A stretch of DNA of 64,000 bases from the NCBI GenBank assembly GCA_014763765.1, contig JACXUT010000001.1, positions 30,879-94,878 on the forward strand, in the 5' to 3' direction. Positions 16,112 through 25,102 of the stretch are shown here, one piece after another. The position numbers were made by a program, and so were the translations under genes. The DNA is from Micrococcales bacterium (GTDB lineage Bacteria > Actinomycetota > Actinomycetes > Actinomycetales > Cellulomonadaceae). Numbering within the stretch: position 1 is the first letter of the stretch; each line of letters opens with the position of its first letter. Under the pieces are notes generated by a model. That model ran no database searches, had not been told where the DNA came from, and saw only the letters and a program-made list of their open reading frames with translations.

Positions 16112-16154
16112 GTGCGCCCGGAGGGACTCGAACCCCCAACCTTCTGATCCGAAG
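16112..16154 (-). repeat. tRNA-Arg 3' half, putative att site beside integrase
   Basis: On the minus strand: CTTCGGATCAGAAGGTTG then GGGGTTCGAGTCCCTC and CGGGCGCAC, which is the anticodon loop to the acceptor 3' strand of a tRNA-Arg. The 5' half is absent. It is the right-hand copy of the core at 5925-5950 and lies 159 nt from the tyrosine recombinase gene, the usual geometry of an element end in a tRNA gene. Confidence 0.78.
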
Positions 16155-16312
16155 TTTGGTGGTGCCGACATCTCCCACCTGAGTGCGGGTGCCCGGAGCA
16201 CTCAACTTCCCTCGTCCGAACCACTCTGGGACGCGGACCTTCCGCTCGTGGCGGGGCTGTGAGGCACGGACCCGCCACTGAGGGTGCCCTGGTCTCTGGT
16301 AGCGACGTGCGG

Positions 16313-17194
16313 ATGAACGGTTCTTCGTTGTACGCGTGCCAGTGCAGGGGGCAGGCGCTGTCGCGCTGGGTCGAGCACATGGACATGGGGGCGCTGTCGC
16401 GGCGCACGATTGGCGAGCGGGAGCGCATCGTGCGGGCGATCTCCCGCGACTTGGCAGTTCCCGACTGCGCGATGAGCCCGGACCTTCTGCGCGCTTGGCT
16501 GCGAACAGTCCGCAACCCGTCGTCGCGCTCAACGTACTACCACGCCCTGCGCGCGTGGTCGCACTACCTCGTGCGCGAGGGGTACCGAGACGACGACCCG
16601 ACGATCCGGGTCGCCCGCCCGAAGGTGCCGCGGGCGCAACCGCGCCCGGTGCTCACGAGGGATGTCCGGCGTCTGCTGGCCTCGGGCCAGCACCCGCAGA
16701 CGATCGCCCAGGCCACGCTGTGCGCCTGCGCCGGGCTGCGGGTCTCGGAGGCGGCGAAGGTCAGCGGCGAGGACTTCCGCCGCGTCACCGACCTCTTCGA
16801 GGTGGTCGGCAAAGGCGGCGGGCGCGACTACCTGCCGCTCAACGATGACCTGCGCCGGCTGATCGACCAGTGGCCGAGCTCCGGGAGCTGGTTCCCCTCC
16901 CCCGGCGACCCCACACGACACGTCTCGCCGAACTCGGTGTCCGCCGGCATCTCGCGGGCGTTCCGCCGGATCGGCGTGGCTGCGACGGCGCACCAGCTGC
17001 GTCACTGGTTCGGCACGACCCTCCTCCAGGAAGGCGTGCCCGTGCGCGTCGTGCAGGAGTTGATGCGCCACCGCTCGCTGGCAACAACGGCGATCTACAC
17101 CGGGGTCGGGCAGGAAGAGCGTCAGGGCGCCATGAACCTGCTGCCGAGTGTCACGGTGCTGACCTCGTCCCGCCTCTACGAAGGACGCGTCTGA
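16313..17194 (+). CDS. Tyrosine recombinase (integrase) of the ICE
   Basis: A 293-aa XerC/D-type tyrosine recombinase that should integrate and excise the element at the adjacent tRNA-Arg site. An N-terminal SAM-like core-binding domain (about residues 5-95) precedes the catalytic domain. Catalytic residues: Arg in CAGLRVSEAAK, the HxxR box in HQLRHWFGTT, His in RHRSLATT and the nucleophile Tyr in AIYTGVGQ. The domain looks intact. I use the ATG at 16313; an in-frame ATG at 16259 would add 18 residues. The stop overlaps the next ATG (TGATG). Confidence 0.9.
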   Translation: MNGSSLYACQCRGQALSRWVEHMDMGALSRRTIGERERIVRAISRDLAVPDCAMSPDLLRAWLRTVRNPSSRSTYYHALRAWSHYLVREGYRDDDPTIRVARPKVPRAQPRPVLTRDVRRLLASGQHPQTIAQATLCACAGLRVSEAAKVSGEDFRRVTDLFEVVGKGGGRDYLPLNDDLRRLIDQWPSSGSWFPSPGDPTRHVSPNSVSAGISRAFRRIGVAATAHQLRHWFGTTLLQEGVPVRVVQELMRHRSLATTAIYTGVGQEERQGAMNLLPSVTVLTSSRLYEGRV

Positions 17195-18192
17195 TGAGCC
17201 AGACCACCCGCGTCCCTGCGCCCGCATCGAGCAGGTGGCCGCTCCCAGGCTTGCTGATTGCCGGGGCCATCACCGTCGTCGTGGCTGCGCTCGGCGTGGT
17301 GTGGGGTGTGCTGGCGGCTCAGGAGCGCCAGCTGCAGGCGGCGCGCGAGGACTTCCAGGTCGCGGTCGAGAACTACACCGTCGCCGTGGCCGACCTCGGT
17401 GAGGCGCTCACGGCGGCCGCGACGGTGCCCGGTCTGGACGGAGAGGTCGCAGACCCGGCCACGGTCGAGTTCCTGATACCGATCCGAGAGACCACGGAGG
17501 TTCCTGAGCTCCCTGTGGTCGATATCGACGCGGCGTCGGCCGACGAGCTGCGGTCCGTGACGGCGAGGGTGGAGAACCTTGCGCGCGAGGCGCGGGCCGC
17601 CACCGAGAACCTGGTTGCCGCGACCGAGGAGGTGCGGGCGTCGCACGAGCGGTGGCTGGTCGACCAGGCACGCGCCGATCACGCCGCTGCCGTGGCTGAG
17701 CTGGCTGCGGCGATCACGGTCGGTGAGGACGTCCTGGCCGGCTCGGAGTCGAGGGTCGCGGACAACCAGGTCCGACAGGGACTGCGAGACGCGCTCGATG
17801 CCGCGATCAGGGTCCGAGACACCGCGGCGGCCGACGACGCGACCCTCGAGGACCTGGCAGTCGCTTCGTCGGCGGCCCGCGAGCAGGTGCGCGCCCTCGA
17901 CGGGCCCCGCCAGGCCGTCATCGACGCCCAGAACGCGTGGCAGGCCGAGGCCGATCGGGTCGCTGCCCAACAGGCAGCTGCTGCAGCCGCGGCGACGCAG
18001 AAGAACGCACCGGCCCGCAAGCCGGGGTCGGGCAAGCCCGGCGGCGCCGGGTCGAGCACGACCTCTGGCGGAGCCCCGGGCTCGACCGGCACGGGCTCGT
18101 CCACCTCTAGTGGTGACGGCTCGTACTGGATCGAGGAGAGCACCGACGCCTGCTGGGTGCTCGACACGTCGGGCAACGCGTGGCCGTGCTAA
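17194..18192 (+). CDS. Single-pass membrane coiled-coil protein
   Basis: A 332-aa protein of unknown function, coupled to the integrase by TGATG. One membrane segment (about residues 20-45) follows a short N-terminal tail, then a long Ala/Glu/Arg-rich helical region outside the cell, a Gly/Ser/Thr-rich linker, and a short C-terminal unit with two Cys (DACWVLDTSGNAWPC). The helical part (SRVADNQVRQGLRDALDAAI and VIDAQNAWQAEADRVAAQQ) is clearly related to the outer part of the 760-aa protein at 35123-37405, so the element carries two versions of this module. A surface or mating-channel role is inferred. Confidence 0.7.
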   Translation: MSQTTRVPAPASSRWPLPGLLIAGAITVVVAALGVVWGVLAAQERQLQAAREDFQVAVENYTVAVADLGEALTAAATVPGLDGEVADPATVEFLIPIRETTEVPELPVVDIDAASADELRSVTARVENLAREARAATENLVAATEEVRASHERWLVDQARADHAAAVAELAAAITVGEDVLAGSESRVADNQVRQGLRDALDAAIRVRDTAAADDATLEDLAVASSAAREQVRALDGPRQAVIDAQNAWQAEADRVAAQQAAAAAAATQKNAPARKPGSGKPGGAGSSTTSGGAPGSTGTGSSTSSGDGSYWIEESTDACWVLDTSGNAWPC

Positions 18193-18250
18193 TGGCGCGC
18201 GGAGAAGGGGGGGTGTCCCCGTGAGTTAGTGCTAGTCCCGCACACAGGTG

Positions 18251-18280
18251 CGGGGCCCCGGGTTGCCGCCCGGGACCCCG
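18251..18280 (+). terminator. 12-bp hairpin in operon gap
   Basis: CGGGGCCCCGGG, loop TTGCCG, CCCGGGACCCCG: a 12-bp stem with one mismatch in the 129-nt gap between the coiled-coil gene and the surface protein gene. There is no T-run. It could be a weak terminator or an attenuator upstream of the surface protein. Confidence 0.5.
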
Positions 18281-18321
18281 CTTGCTTCCACCCGTCCTTG
18301 CACAGGAGAGCAGCGAAAGCG

Positions 18322-21300
18322 ATGACCAATGTACCCGTGCGCGCGCGTGCGCGCAGCGTCCTGAAGACGGCTCTGACCTGGGCAGATGCCCGGCGACGGC
18401 CGTCTCATCGGCGCGTCCTGACCAAAACCGTCCCTGCCGTCGCGGCGGCCGTGGCGCTGGCCGGCGTGGGGCTCGTCGGTTCCGGGCTGCAGCCGGCCGA
18501 GGCGGTGACGGCAGGTGTGCTGCAGCCCGGCGTGCCGATCACCGGCGTCACCTCCTGGGGTGAGAGCTGGCTGGGGGCGATGAAGCCCCCGAACGGCGTG
18601 GAGGACTTGTACTTCTGCGTCCAGTCCGGCAACGACGACCCGGTGGGCTATACCCCGGTCGGCACCGAGATCGTCAGCGACGCCCAGCTCGCGTGGATCT
18701 ACGAGACCAAGCGTGGGATCGCGGATGCGACGTCGCGGGCGGCGATCTCCTACCTGACGCACATGCGGCACGAGACCCAGGGCGCCAGCGCGGTCTCCCC
18801 GGAGACCCGCAAGGCCCGGATCGAGGCCAACGCCCCGCAGGCGGTGAAGGACGTCGCGGCGGCGTACCTCGCGGAGGCGGCAGTGCAGGCCGGCCCCTTC
18901 CGGGGGTCGACGTCGACGGTCGTCACCGCGGACAAGCGCACCGGGGCGATCAACAACCTGGGGTTCCTGTCCGACGCGGGCAATTGGATCGCGGGCAAGC
19001 CGATCAGAGTCACCCTGACCGGCCCGGCGGTGTTCGACACGACCGGCACGAACATCTGGGAGGGCACGACCTTGGCCGGGCCGATCTCGCTGTCCTGGAC
19101 TGCGACCGGCAACGGGACCGTGACGCCGGTGGTCGAGATCGGTGGTGCCGGTCGGGTCACGCTGACGAAGTACTCGATGTCCGGTGCGGTCCAGGATGGC
19201 CTGTCCTACGCGGGTCGTCCGCCGTCGGACCCGGAAGAGCTCACGACGGCGGGCACCCCGTTCGATGTGGTGCTGGACTTCCAGCCGGAGGTCCGGACGC
19301 AGGTCGCGACGGTGTTCGTCGCCGAGGGGGAGTCGCTGGTTGACCAAGTGACCGCGGCCGCCGCAGCAGGCGATGTGTGGACCCAGGTCGGTGGCTCCTA
19401 CGTGCCGGTCGTGGCCGAGGGCACGCTCTACGGCCCGTTCGCCGAGCAGCCCGCACAGTCGTCCGACGTCCCGGCCGACGCACCAGCCGTCGCGACCGAG
19501 ACCCTGACGTTCAACGGTCCGGGCACGCTGGACTCCCCGAGCACGCTGCGGGCGAGCGAGGCGGGCTACTACACGTGGGTCTGGTCGATCAAGAAGGCCT
19601 CGCAGTCCGCGTCCGTCGCGCAGTACATCCGCGGCGACGCTACGCACGACTTCGGGTTGGTCGCGGAGACGCACATCGTGCCGTTCACCCCGACCATCAC
19701 CACCCAGGTCGAGGACCGCTACCCCGAGCTCGCGACCGAGGACCTGGTCGACGTGCTGACGTTCGGTGTCGCGACGGGGCCCGGCTGGCTGGCCAAGCAG
19801 AACGGCAGCCCGGTCGAGACGGTCTGGGACGGCACGCTGTACGGCCCGTTCGACGTGCCGGTGTCCGAGGCGGCCGACGTTCCGGCCGGTGCCCAGGTGT
19901 ACGGGCATGACCAGCTCGTGGTGGACGGCACCGGGACCGAGCGCCTGCCGGCGACCGCGAGCAGCGCGGCCGGTTTCTACACGTGGGTCTGGGAGATGGA
20001 CAAGGCCCGCCAGCCGGTGGAGTCCCAGCCGTACCTCGCGGACTCGGTCCAGACGGCGTTCATGATCGAGGCCGAGACGCACTCGGTGAAGCACCCCGTC
20101 TCACTCACCTCGATGATGGTGGACTTCAACGTCGTCCAGGGGGGCCAGCTGCGCGACGTCATCACGCAGTCCGGGTTCCCCGACTCCCACACCGAGTTCC
20201 GCGGCCTGGGTGGCTGGGAGGCCGACGGCCAGGAAGTCGTGCACACGGCCTACGGGCCGCTGGCGGAGCAGCCCACCGCGGACCTCGACCTGAGCACCGC
20301 ACCGGTGCTCGGCGTCGACACCACGCCCGCCCAGAACGGCACGTACGTCGTCGGCACTGAGGGTGAGTACCCGATCGCGGACTCCAACGCCGGCGCTGGC
20401 TGGTACGTGATCGTGTCCACGTGGGCCGGCGACGACCGTGTGGAGCCCTTGGCGACGTCCCCGGGTGACCCGCTCGAGCACGCGTACGTCCCGTACGACG
20501 AGACCACCGAGGTGGAGACCTGGCTTGTCACCGATGCCGACGAGCGCGTGGTCGCGGGCCAGCCGTTCAAGGACACCGCGCACCTGACCGGCACGATCCA
20601 CGCCGGCGGCTATCTGGAGTTCGAGGCGTACGGTCCGTTCGTCGCGGGCGTCGAGGCGGTCGAGTCCGCCGAGAGCCTGCTGTGGACCTCCGAGCAGATC
20701 CCCGTGACCGCGGCCGGGACCTTCCGGTCCGGGTACACGACCACGGACCTGCCCGAGACCGCCGCCTGGGGTGACGTGTACTGGGTCGCGACGTACTACG
20801 ACGCGGACGGCCAGGTCGTGGTGCGCGGGGCCTTCGGTGACCCCTCGGAGATCACCCGCGTCACCGCGCCGGAGCGACCGGTCGTCACCACGCTCGCGCA
20901 GCCGATGGTCGCCCTCGGTGACCCCGCCTACGACGTCGCCTACGTCTCCGGGCCGGTCGAGCCGGAGTCGGTCCTAACCTGGGCGGCCTACCGGCAGGCT
21001 GACTCCGATGATCTCGCCGATGACGAGCTCGTGGCCGAGATCGGCCCCGTGACGATCTACCACGGTGGGACCTACGAGTCGCCCGCGGTGGTGTTCGACG
21101 AGGTCGGGACGTACTACTGGGTCGAGACCCTGACCGGACCGGACGGCGAGGTCGTGCACGTCGGTGAGCCCCGGCTGCCGGCCGAGACCACGCAGGTCGT
21201 GCGGGTCACCACGCAGGCCCTCAAGGAGATCGCCGAGGGCGAGGCGGCGCGCGACGTCGCGCTGATCGAGGGCACCCCGGTGCCCGGCTCGACGCTGACG

Positions 21301-21699
21301 TTCGCGGTGTACCGGCAGGCCGCTGGCACTGACGTCGCCGACGACGAGCTGGTGGCCACCCTCGACCCGGTCGAGATCACCGGCCCCGGTGAGGTGCGCT
21401 CAGCGGACGTCACGCTCGACCGGTACGGCACGTACTACTGGGTCGAGACCCTGACCGGCCCGGACGGTGAGGTGGTGCACGTCGGTGAGCCCCGGTTGCC
21501 CGCGGAGACCACGACGGTCGTGGTCCAGTACCAGGACTCCGCGGCGGCGGCTGCGAACAGTGACCAGGCTCGGGCGCTGGCGGTCACCGGGGCGAAGACC
21601 TACGGGCTGCTGCTCGGTGCTGCACTGCTGATCGCGCTCGGTGCCGGTCAGATCGGGTACGTCCGCTCCCGGCGTCAGGGGACCGGAGCTCGGTCGTGA
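18322..21699 (+). CDS. Large sortase-anchored surface protein
   Basis: A 1125-aa secreted surface protein. It has a long signal sequence with a basic start and hydrophobic core near residues 35-55 ending PAEAVTA. An N-terminal domain of about 250 residues (SWGESWLGAMKPPNGVEDLY) resembles thioester-type adhesin domains, but I cannot confirm a thioester. Then come tandem Ig-like repeats: YYTWVWSIKKA and FYTWVWEMDKA, and two copies of TYYWVETLTGPDGEVVHVGE. The C-terminus is a sorting signal, LAVTGAKTYG, a membrane helix and SRRQ-type basic tail, matching LPxTG-class sortase signals. No sortase is in the window, so a host sortase must be used. Likely a mating-aggregation adhesin (inference). RBS AGGAGAG at 18303. 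Confidence 0.8.
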   Translation: MTNVPVRARARSVLKTALTWADARRRPSHRRVLTKTVPAVAAAVALAGVGLVGSGLQPAEAVTAGVLQPGVPITGVTSWGESWLGAMKPPNGVEDLYFCVQSGNDDPVGYTPVGTEIVSDAQLAWIYETKRGIADATSRAAISYLTHMRHETQGASAVSPETRKARIEANAPQAVKDVAAAYLAEAAVQAGPFRGSTSTVVTADKRTGAINNLGFLSDAGNWIAGKPIRVTLTGPAVFDTTGTNIWEGTTLAGPISLSWTATGNGTVTPVVEIGGAGRVTLTKYSMSGAVQDGLSYAGRPPSDPEELTTAGTPFDVVLDFQPEVRTQVATVFVAEGESLVDQVTAAAAAGDVWTQVGGSYVPVVAEGTLYGPFAEQPAQSSDVPADAPAVATETLTFNGPGTLDSPSTLRASEAGYYTWVWSIKKASQSASVAQYIRGDATHDFGLVAETHIVPFTPTITTQVEDRYPELATEDLVDVLTFGVATGPGWLAKQNGSPVETVWDGTLYGPFDVPVSEAADVPAGAQVYGHDQLVVDGTGTERLPATASSAAGFYTWVWEMDKARQPVESQPYLADSVQTAFMIEAETHSVKHPVSLTSMMVDFNVVQGGQLRDVITQSGFPDSHTEFRGLGGWEADGQEVVHTAYGPLAEQPTADLDLSTAPVLGVDTTPAQNGTYVVGTEGEYPIADSNAGAGWYVIVSTWAGDDRVEPLATSPGDPLEHAYVPYDETTEVETWLVTDADERVVAGQPFKDTAHLTGTIHAGGYLEFEAYGPFVAGVEAVESAESLLWTSEQIPVTAAGTFRSGYTTTDLPETAAWGDVYWVATYYDADGQVVVRGAFGDPSEITRVTAPERPVVTTLAQPMVALGDPAYDVAYVSGPVEPESVLTWAAYRQADSDDLADDELVAEIGPVTIYHGGTYESPAVVFDEVGTYYWVETLTGPDGEVVHVGEPRLPAETTQVVRVTTQALKEIAEGEAARDVALIEGTPVPGSTLTFAVYRQAAGTDVADDELVATLDPVEITGPGEVRSADVTLDRYGTYYWVETLTGPDGEVVHVGEPRLPAETTTVVVQYQDSAAAAANSDQARALAVTGAKTYGLLLGAALLIALGAGQIGYVRSRRQGTGARS

Positions 21700-21839
21700 T
21701 CACCCGAGCGTGCGGCGCCGCACTGGTCGCGTGGGCGTTCGTCCGGGCATTGGTGTTCAGTCCGGTCCTGGTAGTCGCGGCGGCGGCCCAGCTAAGTGCC
21801 GAGGACACCCTCGGCATCGATCCGGCCGAGGGGCTGTAG
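21696..21839 (+). CDS. Small membrane protein, 47 aa
   Basis: A 47-codon gene starting with a GTG whose GTGA overlaps the stop of the surface protein. The product is a single hydrophobic helix (LVAWAFVRALVFSPVLVVAA) with a short acidic tail ending PAEGL. The coupling, frame and composition support translation. Function unknown; perhaps an accessory for the surface protein. Confidence 0.55.
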   Translation: MITRACGAALVAWAFVRALVFSPVLVVAAAAQLSAEDTLGIDPAEGL

Positions 21840-21900
21840 TCCCCTCGGCCCAAGACGGCGGGTCGTGGTCTCCCTGCCCCTGAGATCGCGACCCGCCCCG

Positions 21901-21936
21901 CCTCGGGCGCCTGGACCTCCTGCCAGGCGCCCGAGG
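21901..21936 (+). terminator. Strong 14-bp terminator hairpin
   Basis: CCTCGGGCGCCTGG, loop ACCTCCTG, CCAGGCGCCCGAGG: a perfect 14-bp stem, 62 nt after the small membrane protein. It closes the integrase/surface operon and separates it from the transfer operon that begins at 22081. Confidence 0.75.
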
Positions 21937-22080
21937 CCCGACCGGGCACGGGGGGCCGGTGTCGGTGTGGTGAGGACCCAGACCGCGGGCGAGAACCCTC
22001 GGTGACCGGCGGGCGGGTGGCGACCCTCACGCACCACCACCCGCCCACCACCCCTTCCACGTGGAACGGAGCAGACGACG

Positions 22081-22560
22081 ATGGGGATCAAGGGACCGGC
22101 GACCAGGCCCGTATCGGTGGATGACTCCATCCGGGTGCGGGTGCTGCAGGCGTTGGCCAGCGGTGCGTCCCGCGAGGACGTCGCCGCCGCGGAGCGCCTG
22201 GACTTCCGGTGCGTGATGCAGTTGGCCGCGGCAGCCGGGTGGCCGCGCCGCGACCGACTCGCGGTTGCGGCATCCGCGGCGCCATCACCCCCGCCGCTTG
22301 CGGCGTCGACGCCGCAGCGGACCGTGGCCGCATCGCAGCTCGCCAGGGTGCCACTGCCGCGTCTGGTCGAGGCGGCGATGGCCTCCCGGCACCCGGGAAC
22401 CCATGCCGCCGCTCGAGCGGCGGTCCTGGCGGTCCACCAACTGGCGCGGGTTCTGGCTGCGGACACCTCCGCACCCGATCCCACCAGCCGCCGCCGCGCG
22501 CCGCGGGCCGCGGACGGGGGGCGCCATCGACGGGCTGCCGGCATGGAGCAGGGCGAATGA
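22081..22560 (+). CDS. Hypothetical DNA-binding-like protein
   Basis: A 159-aa protein, first gene of the long transfer operon. Residues about 15-55 (DSIRVRVLQALASGASREDV then RLDFRCVMQLAAAAGW) could form a helix-turn-helix; the middle is Ala/Pro-rich and the end basic. No family is recognised. GGAACGGAG lies 11 nt before the ATG. Its stop overlaps the next ATG (ATGA), and the next gene is a two-HTH regulator, so a regulatory role is plausible. Confidence 0.55.
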   Translation: MGIKGPATRPVSVDDSIRVRVLQALASGASREDVAAAERLDFRCVMQLAAAAGWPRRDRLAVAASAAPSPPPLAASTPQRTVAASQLARVPLPRLVEAAMASRHPGTHAAARAAVLAVHQLARVLAADTSAPDPTSRRRAPRAADGGRHRRAAGMEQGE

Positions 22561-23579
22561 GCGGTGTGACACCCGCGGCGCCCGTCGAGACCCAGGTGCT
22601 GGTCATCGACGCGACTGGCGCTGACACCGAGGTGATGTCGGTCGACGCCGCGCGGGGCGTTACCGAGCGGATCCGCTCGGCGGCCGTCACCGCGTTCGAC
22701 GCTCTTGCCGAGGTCGACGGCGCCGTGCAGGCGGCCTACGACGGCCACGCCTGGGTCGCTCTGGGCTACGAGTCCTGGGAGGCGTACTGCGCCGCGGAGT
22801 TCTCCCAGACGCGGATGTGGGCCACGGTCGAGGAGCGCCACGCCCGCACCCTCGCCCTGCGCGAGGGCGGTATGTCGGTGCGCGCGATCGCCGCGGTGCT
22901 CGGCGTGGCCAAGACGACAGTGCAGCGTGACGTCGCCGCGATGCCACCGCTATCACGTGTCCCAGATGGGACACCTGATAGCGGGAGGTCGGTGGGCCGC
23001 GATGCCCGCTCGTACCCCGTGGTCCGTGCCTCGACCGCGCAGGTGCTCGAGCGGCAGGTGCAGGTCGCGCGCCTGCGGTCGCAGGGGTGGTCTCAGACCG
23101 AGGTCGCTCGCGAGCTCGGCGTCTCCCAGCCCACGGTCTCAGCGGACGAGTCCGCGCTGAGCGCGGCGACGGCCGACCTCGAGGCGGGTGCCCGCGGGCG
23201 GGTCGAAGCGGTCATCCAGGGCGGCGATGTCGTCGACGTCGAGGACCTGGCGAGCGCGATCGGCATCACCCTCGCCCCGGCGGCGACCCCGGGCGCGCTG
23301 CTGCTCGAGGCTGCCCGGGCCACGGTGCGGGACCTGGTGGCCACCGCGGGGTACCTACGCGACGGGGTGGTGTTCTCCGAGACGTGGGTCAGCGACCGCG
23401 ACGCGGCCGCACAGTCCAGCGCGGTTCTGCTGACGCCGCTGACCGCCGTCGTGCGGGATCTGGCCCAGGCCCTCACCCGCCTGGACACGGGCCGGGTGAG
23501 CGAGCGCGACCTGCTGCGCGCCCGAGAGGACGTCGCGCGGGCTGGGCAGTGGCTGGCCGCGTGGGGTGGTCAGCGATGA
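22557..23579 (+). CDS. Two-HTH regulator (ParB/KorB-like)
   Basis: A 340-aa protein with two helix-turn-helix units: SVRAIAAVLGVAKTTVQRDV near residue 105 and WSQTEVARELGVSQPTVSAD near 180. Before them is a helical region (GYESWEAYCAAEFSQTRMW) of the sort found in DUF3102/ParB-like plasmid proteins. The C-terminal half is helical without a clear fold. It probably regulates the transfer operon or takes part in partition. Overlaps both neighbours by 4 nt. Confidence 0.7.
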   Translation: MSGVTPAAPVETQVLVIDATGADTEVMSVDAARGVTERIRSAAVTAFDALAEVDGAVQAAYDGHAWVALGYESWEAYCAAEFSQTRMWATVEERHARTLALREGGMSVRAIAAVLGVAKTTVQRDVAAMPPLSRVPDGTPDSGRSVGRDARSYPVVRASTAQVLERQVQVARLRSQGWSQTEVARELGVSQPTVSADESALSAATADLEAGARGRVEAVIQGGDVVDVEDLASAIGITLAPAATPGALLLEAARATVRDLVATAGYLRDGVVFSETWVSDRDAAAQSSAVLLTPLTAVVRDLAQALTRLDTGRVSERDLLRAREDVARAGQWLAAWGGQR

Positions 23580-24394
23580 CCCGCCGCGGCTTCGCCCACG
23601 CCCTGTGGCCCGGGCTGTGGCTCGCCGGGCTGCTCGCCGTCCTGGCGTTCTCGCTGTCGTTCCTCGCGCTGCGCGCGGTGGGCATCGCCTCCGGGGTCGA
23701 CCCGGCGATCGCGTGGATGTTCCCGGTCATCATCGACGGGTTCATCGTCCTGGCGACGTGGGCCACGTGGCGGTTCCGCGCGCACGGCCTGCGCGGCGCC
23801 TGGTACCCGGCGGGCTCGCTGGTGGTGTTCTCCGCGGTGTCCCTGACGGGCAACGCCCTGCACGCCCACCCCGTCGAGGTCGGGGACCTGCTCATGGCCC
23901 GGTGGGCCGCGGCCGCGTTCTCCGCGGTGCCGCCCGTGGCGCTGCTGGCCGCCAGCCACATGCTGGTGATGATCGCGACCCACCGCGCCCGCGACCGGGC
24001 CGTGATCCCCGCTGAGCCGCCGGCGGAGGAGCCGGCCGCGGCCGAGCCCGCGGCGGCGGCGGTCGACGTGACCCTCGGGCCGGTCGAGGTGCGGGTCGAC
24101 GAGGCGCCGGTGCTCGAGGAGCCCCGTCCTCTGCTCCAGGCGGTGCCGGCGCAGCGGGCACCGCAGCTGCACGCGGTCGCGAACGTCGAGGACCTGGCGC
24201 AGGCCGAGGAGGACCCGCTGCTCGTGTGGGTCCGCGGCCGGACGCGTGACGGCCTGCCGGTCTCGGCGCGCCTCGCGCATGAGGACGGTGTGGTGGGTGC
24301 CGAGTCGACCGGGCGACGCCGTCTGCGGGTCCTGCGCGAGCAGCACCCGGAGCTGTTCGCCGAGGCGGAGCCCCGCACGGCAGGTCCGAGGTGA
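23576..24394 (+). CDS. DUF2637 membrane protein (SpdB-like transfer/spread protein)
   Basis: A 272-aa protein. Residues 1-145 contain four membrane helices and the DUF2637 signature AWMFPVIIDGFIVLATWATW; this family includes SpdB-like spread proteins of actinobacterial plasmids and integrative elements. The C-terminal 125 residues are an Ala/Pro/Glu-rich linker followed by a small basic domain (ESTGRRRLRVLREQHPEL) that could be an HTH-like unit. Likely helps intermycelial or cell-to-cell transfer (family inference). ATGA and GTGA overlaps on both sides. Confidence 0.78.
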   Translation: MTRRGFAHALWPGLWLAGLLAVLAFSLSFLALRAVGIASGVDPAIAWMFPVIIDGFIVLATWATWRFRAHGLRGAWYPAGSLVVFSAVSLTGNALHAHPVEVGDLLMARWAAAAFSAVPPVALLAASHMLVMIATHRARDRAVIPAEPPAEEPAAAEPAAAAVDVTLGPVEVRVDEAPVLEEPRPLLQAVPAQRAPQLHAVANVEDLAQAEEDPLLVWVRGRTRDGLPVSARLAHEDGVVGAESTGRRRLRVLREQHPELFAEAEPRTAGPR

Positions 24395-25101
24395 GCGCGC
24401 AGGTGCTGAGCATGAACCGTCCGACTCCGGCGCAGCGCCCGTGGTCCAGCGCGGCGCCGATCGGCCTGGGTGCGGCGGCGGACATGGTGGAACCGACCTG
24501 GGCCGAGTTCGCCGACGCTGTACGTGAGCAGGAGCCGATGGTGCGCCGCTGGCTGTACCGGCTGGGGCGCTCATGCGACGTCGACCTGGTGATGGGTGAG
24601 GTGCAGTCCACGGCGTGGCTGAGGCTGCCGGCGTGGCGGTCGCTCGATCCGCGCCCGCCGCTGGGTGCGTACGTCAACGGGATCGCCCGGCGGTGTGTGC
24701 AGGAGTGGCGTCGCGGTGACATGACCAAGCGCGGCGGGACCGGTGGGCCCGGGCAGGACATCGCCGGCGACATCGGGGACCTGCCGCCCGGCAGCGGACC
24801 ATGGGCCGGCCTGGACGGGCGGGTGGACGCCGAGGAGCAGCCCGACACGCTGGCTGAGCTCGCGGTCGCGCTGCGGACCCTGCACGCCCTGGTCATCTCC
24901 CGGCCCGGCGGGACGGCTGCGTGGCAGCGGCTGCTGTCCGACGCGCTGCACGACGTGCGCGGCGAGCAGCTGCGCACGGAGATCCGTCTGTTCCTCGACT
25001 GCCACCTCGAGGGCCGGCCCGCCCGGGTCGGTCCTCGCCTGCAGCAGATCCTCAAGGGCACGGGCCGCTCCAGCGTCCCTACCCAGCGGCGGGTGGTCTG
25101 A
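24391..25101 (+). CDS. Sigma-factor-like protein encoded by the ICE
   Basis: A 236-aa protein starting at a GTG (GTGA overlap). Residues about 35-110 resemble sigma-70 region 2: EPMVRRWLYRLGRSCDVDLV, EVQSTAWLRLPAW and AYVNGIARRCVQEWRRGD match the helix pattern used for polymerase contact and -10 recognition. The expected region 4 HTH is not evident: the C-terminal half (DTLAELAVALRTLHALVIS and beyond) is helical but lacks a clear recognition helix. It could be a degenerate ECF-like sigma or an RNA polymerase-associated regulator of transfer genes. Confidence 0.55.
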   Translation: MSAQVLSMNRPTPAQRPWSSAAPIGLGAAADMVEPTWAEFADAVREQEPMVRRWLYRLGRSCDVDLVMGEVQSTAWLRLPAWRSLDPRPPLGAYVNGIARRCVQEWRRGDMTKRGGTGGPGQDIAGDIGDLPPGSGPWAGLDGRVDAEEQPDTLAELAVALRTLHALVISRPGGTAAWQRLLSDALHDVRGEQLRTEIRLFLDCHLEGRPARVGPRLQQILKGTGRSSVPTQRRVV

Positions 25102-25102
25102 C

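Larger units (their letters stand above)
15885..16312. other. Island/ICE junction without genes
   Basis: No gene is supported here. The stretch holds a 13-bp terminator hairpin, the tRNA-Arg 3' half and the leader of the integrase gene. It marks the boundary between the 10-kb island and the conjugative element. Confidence 0.6.
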
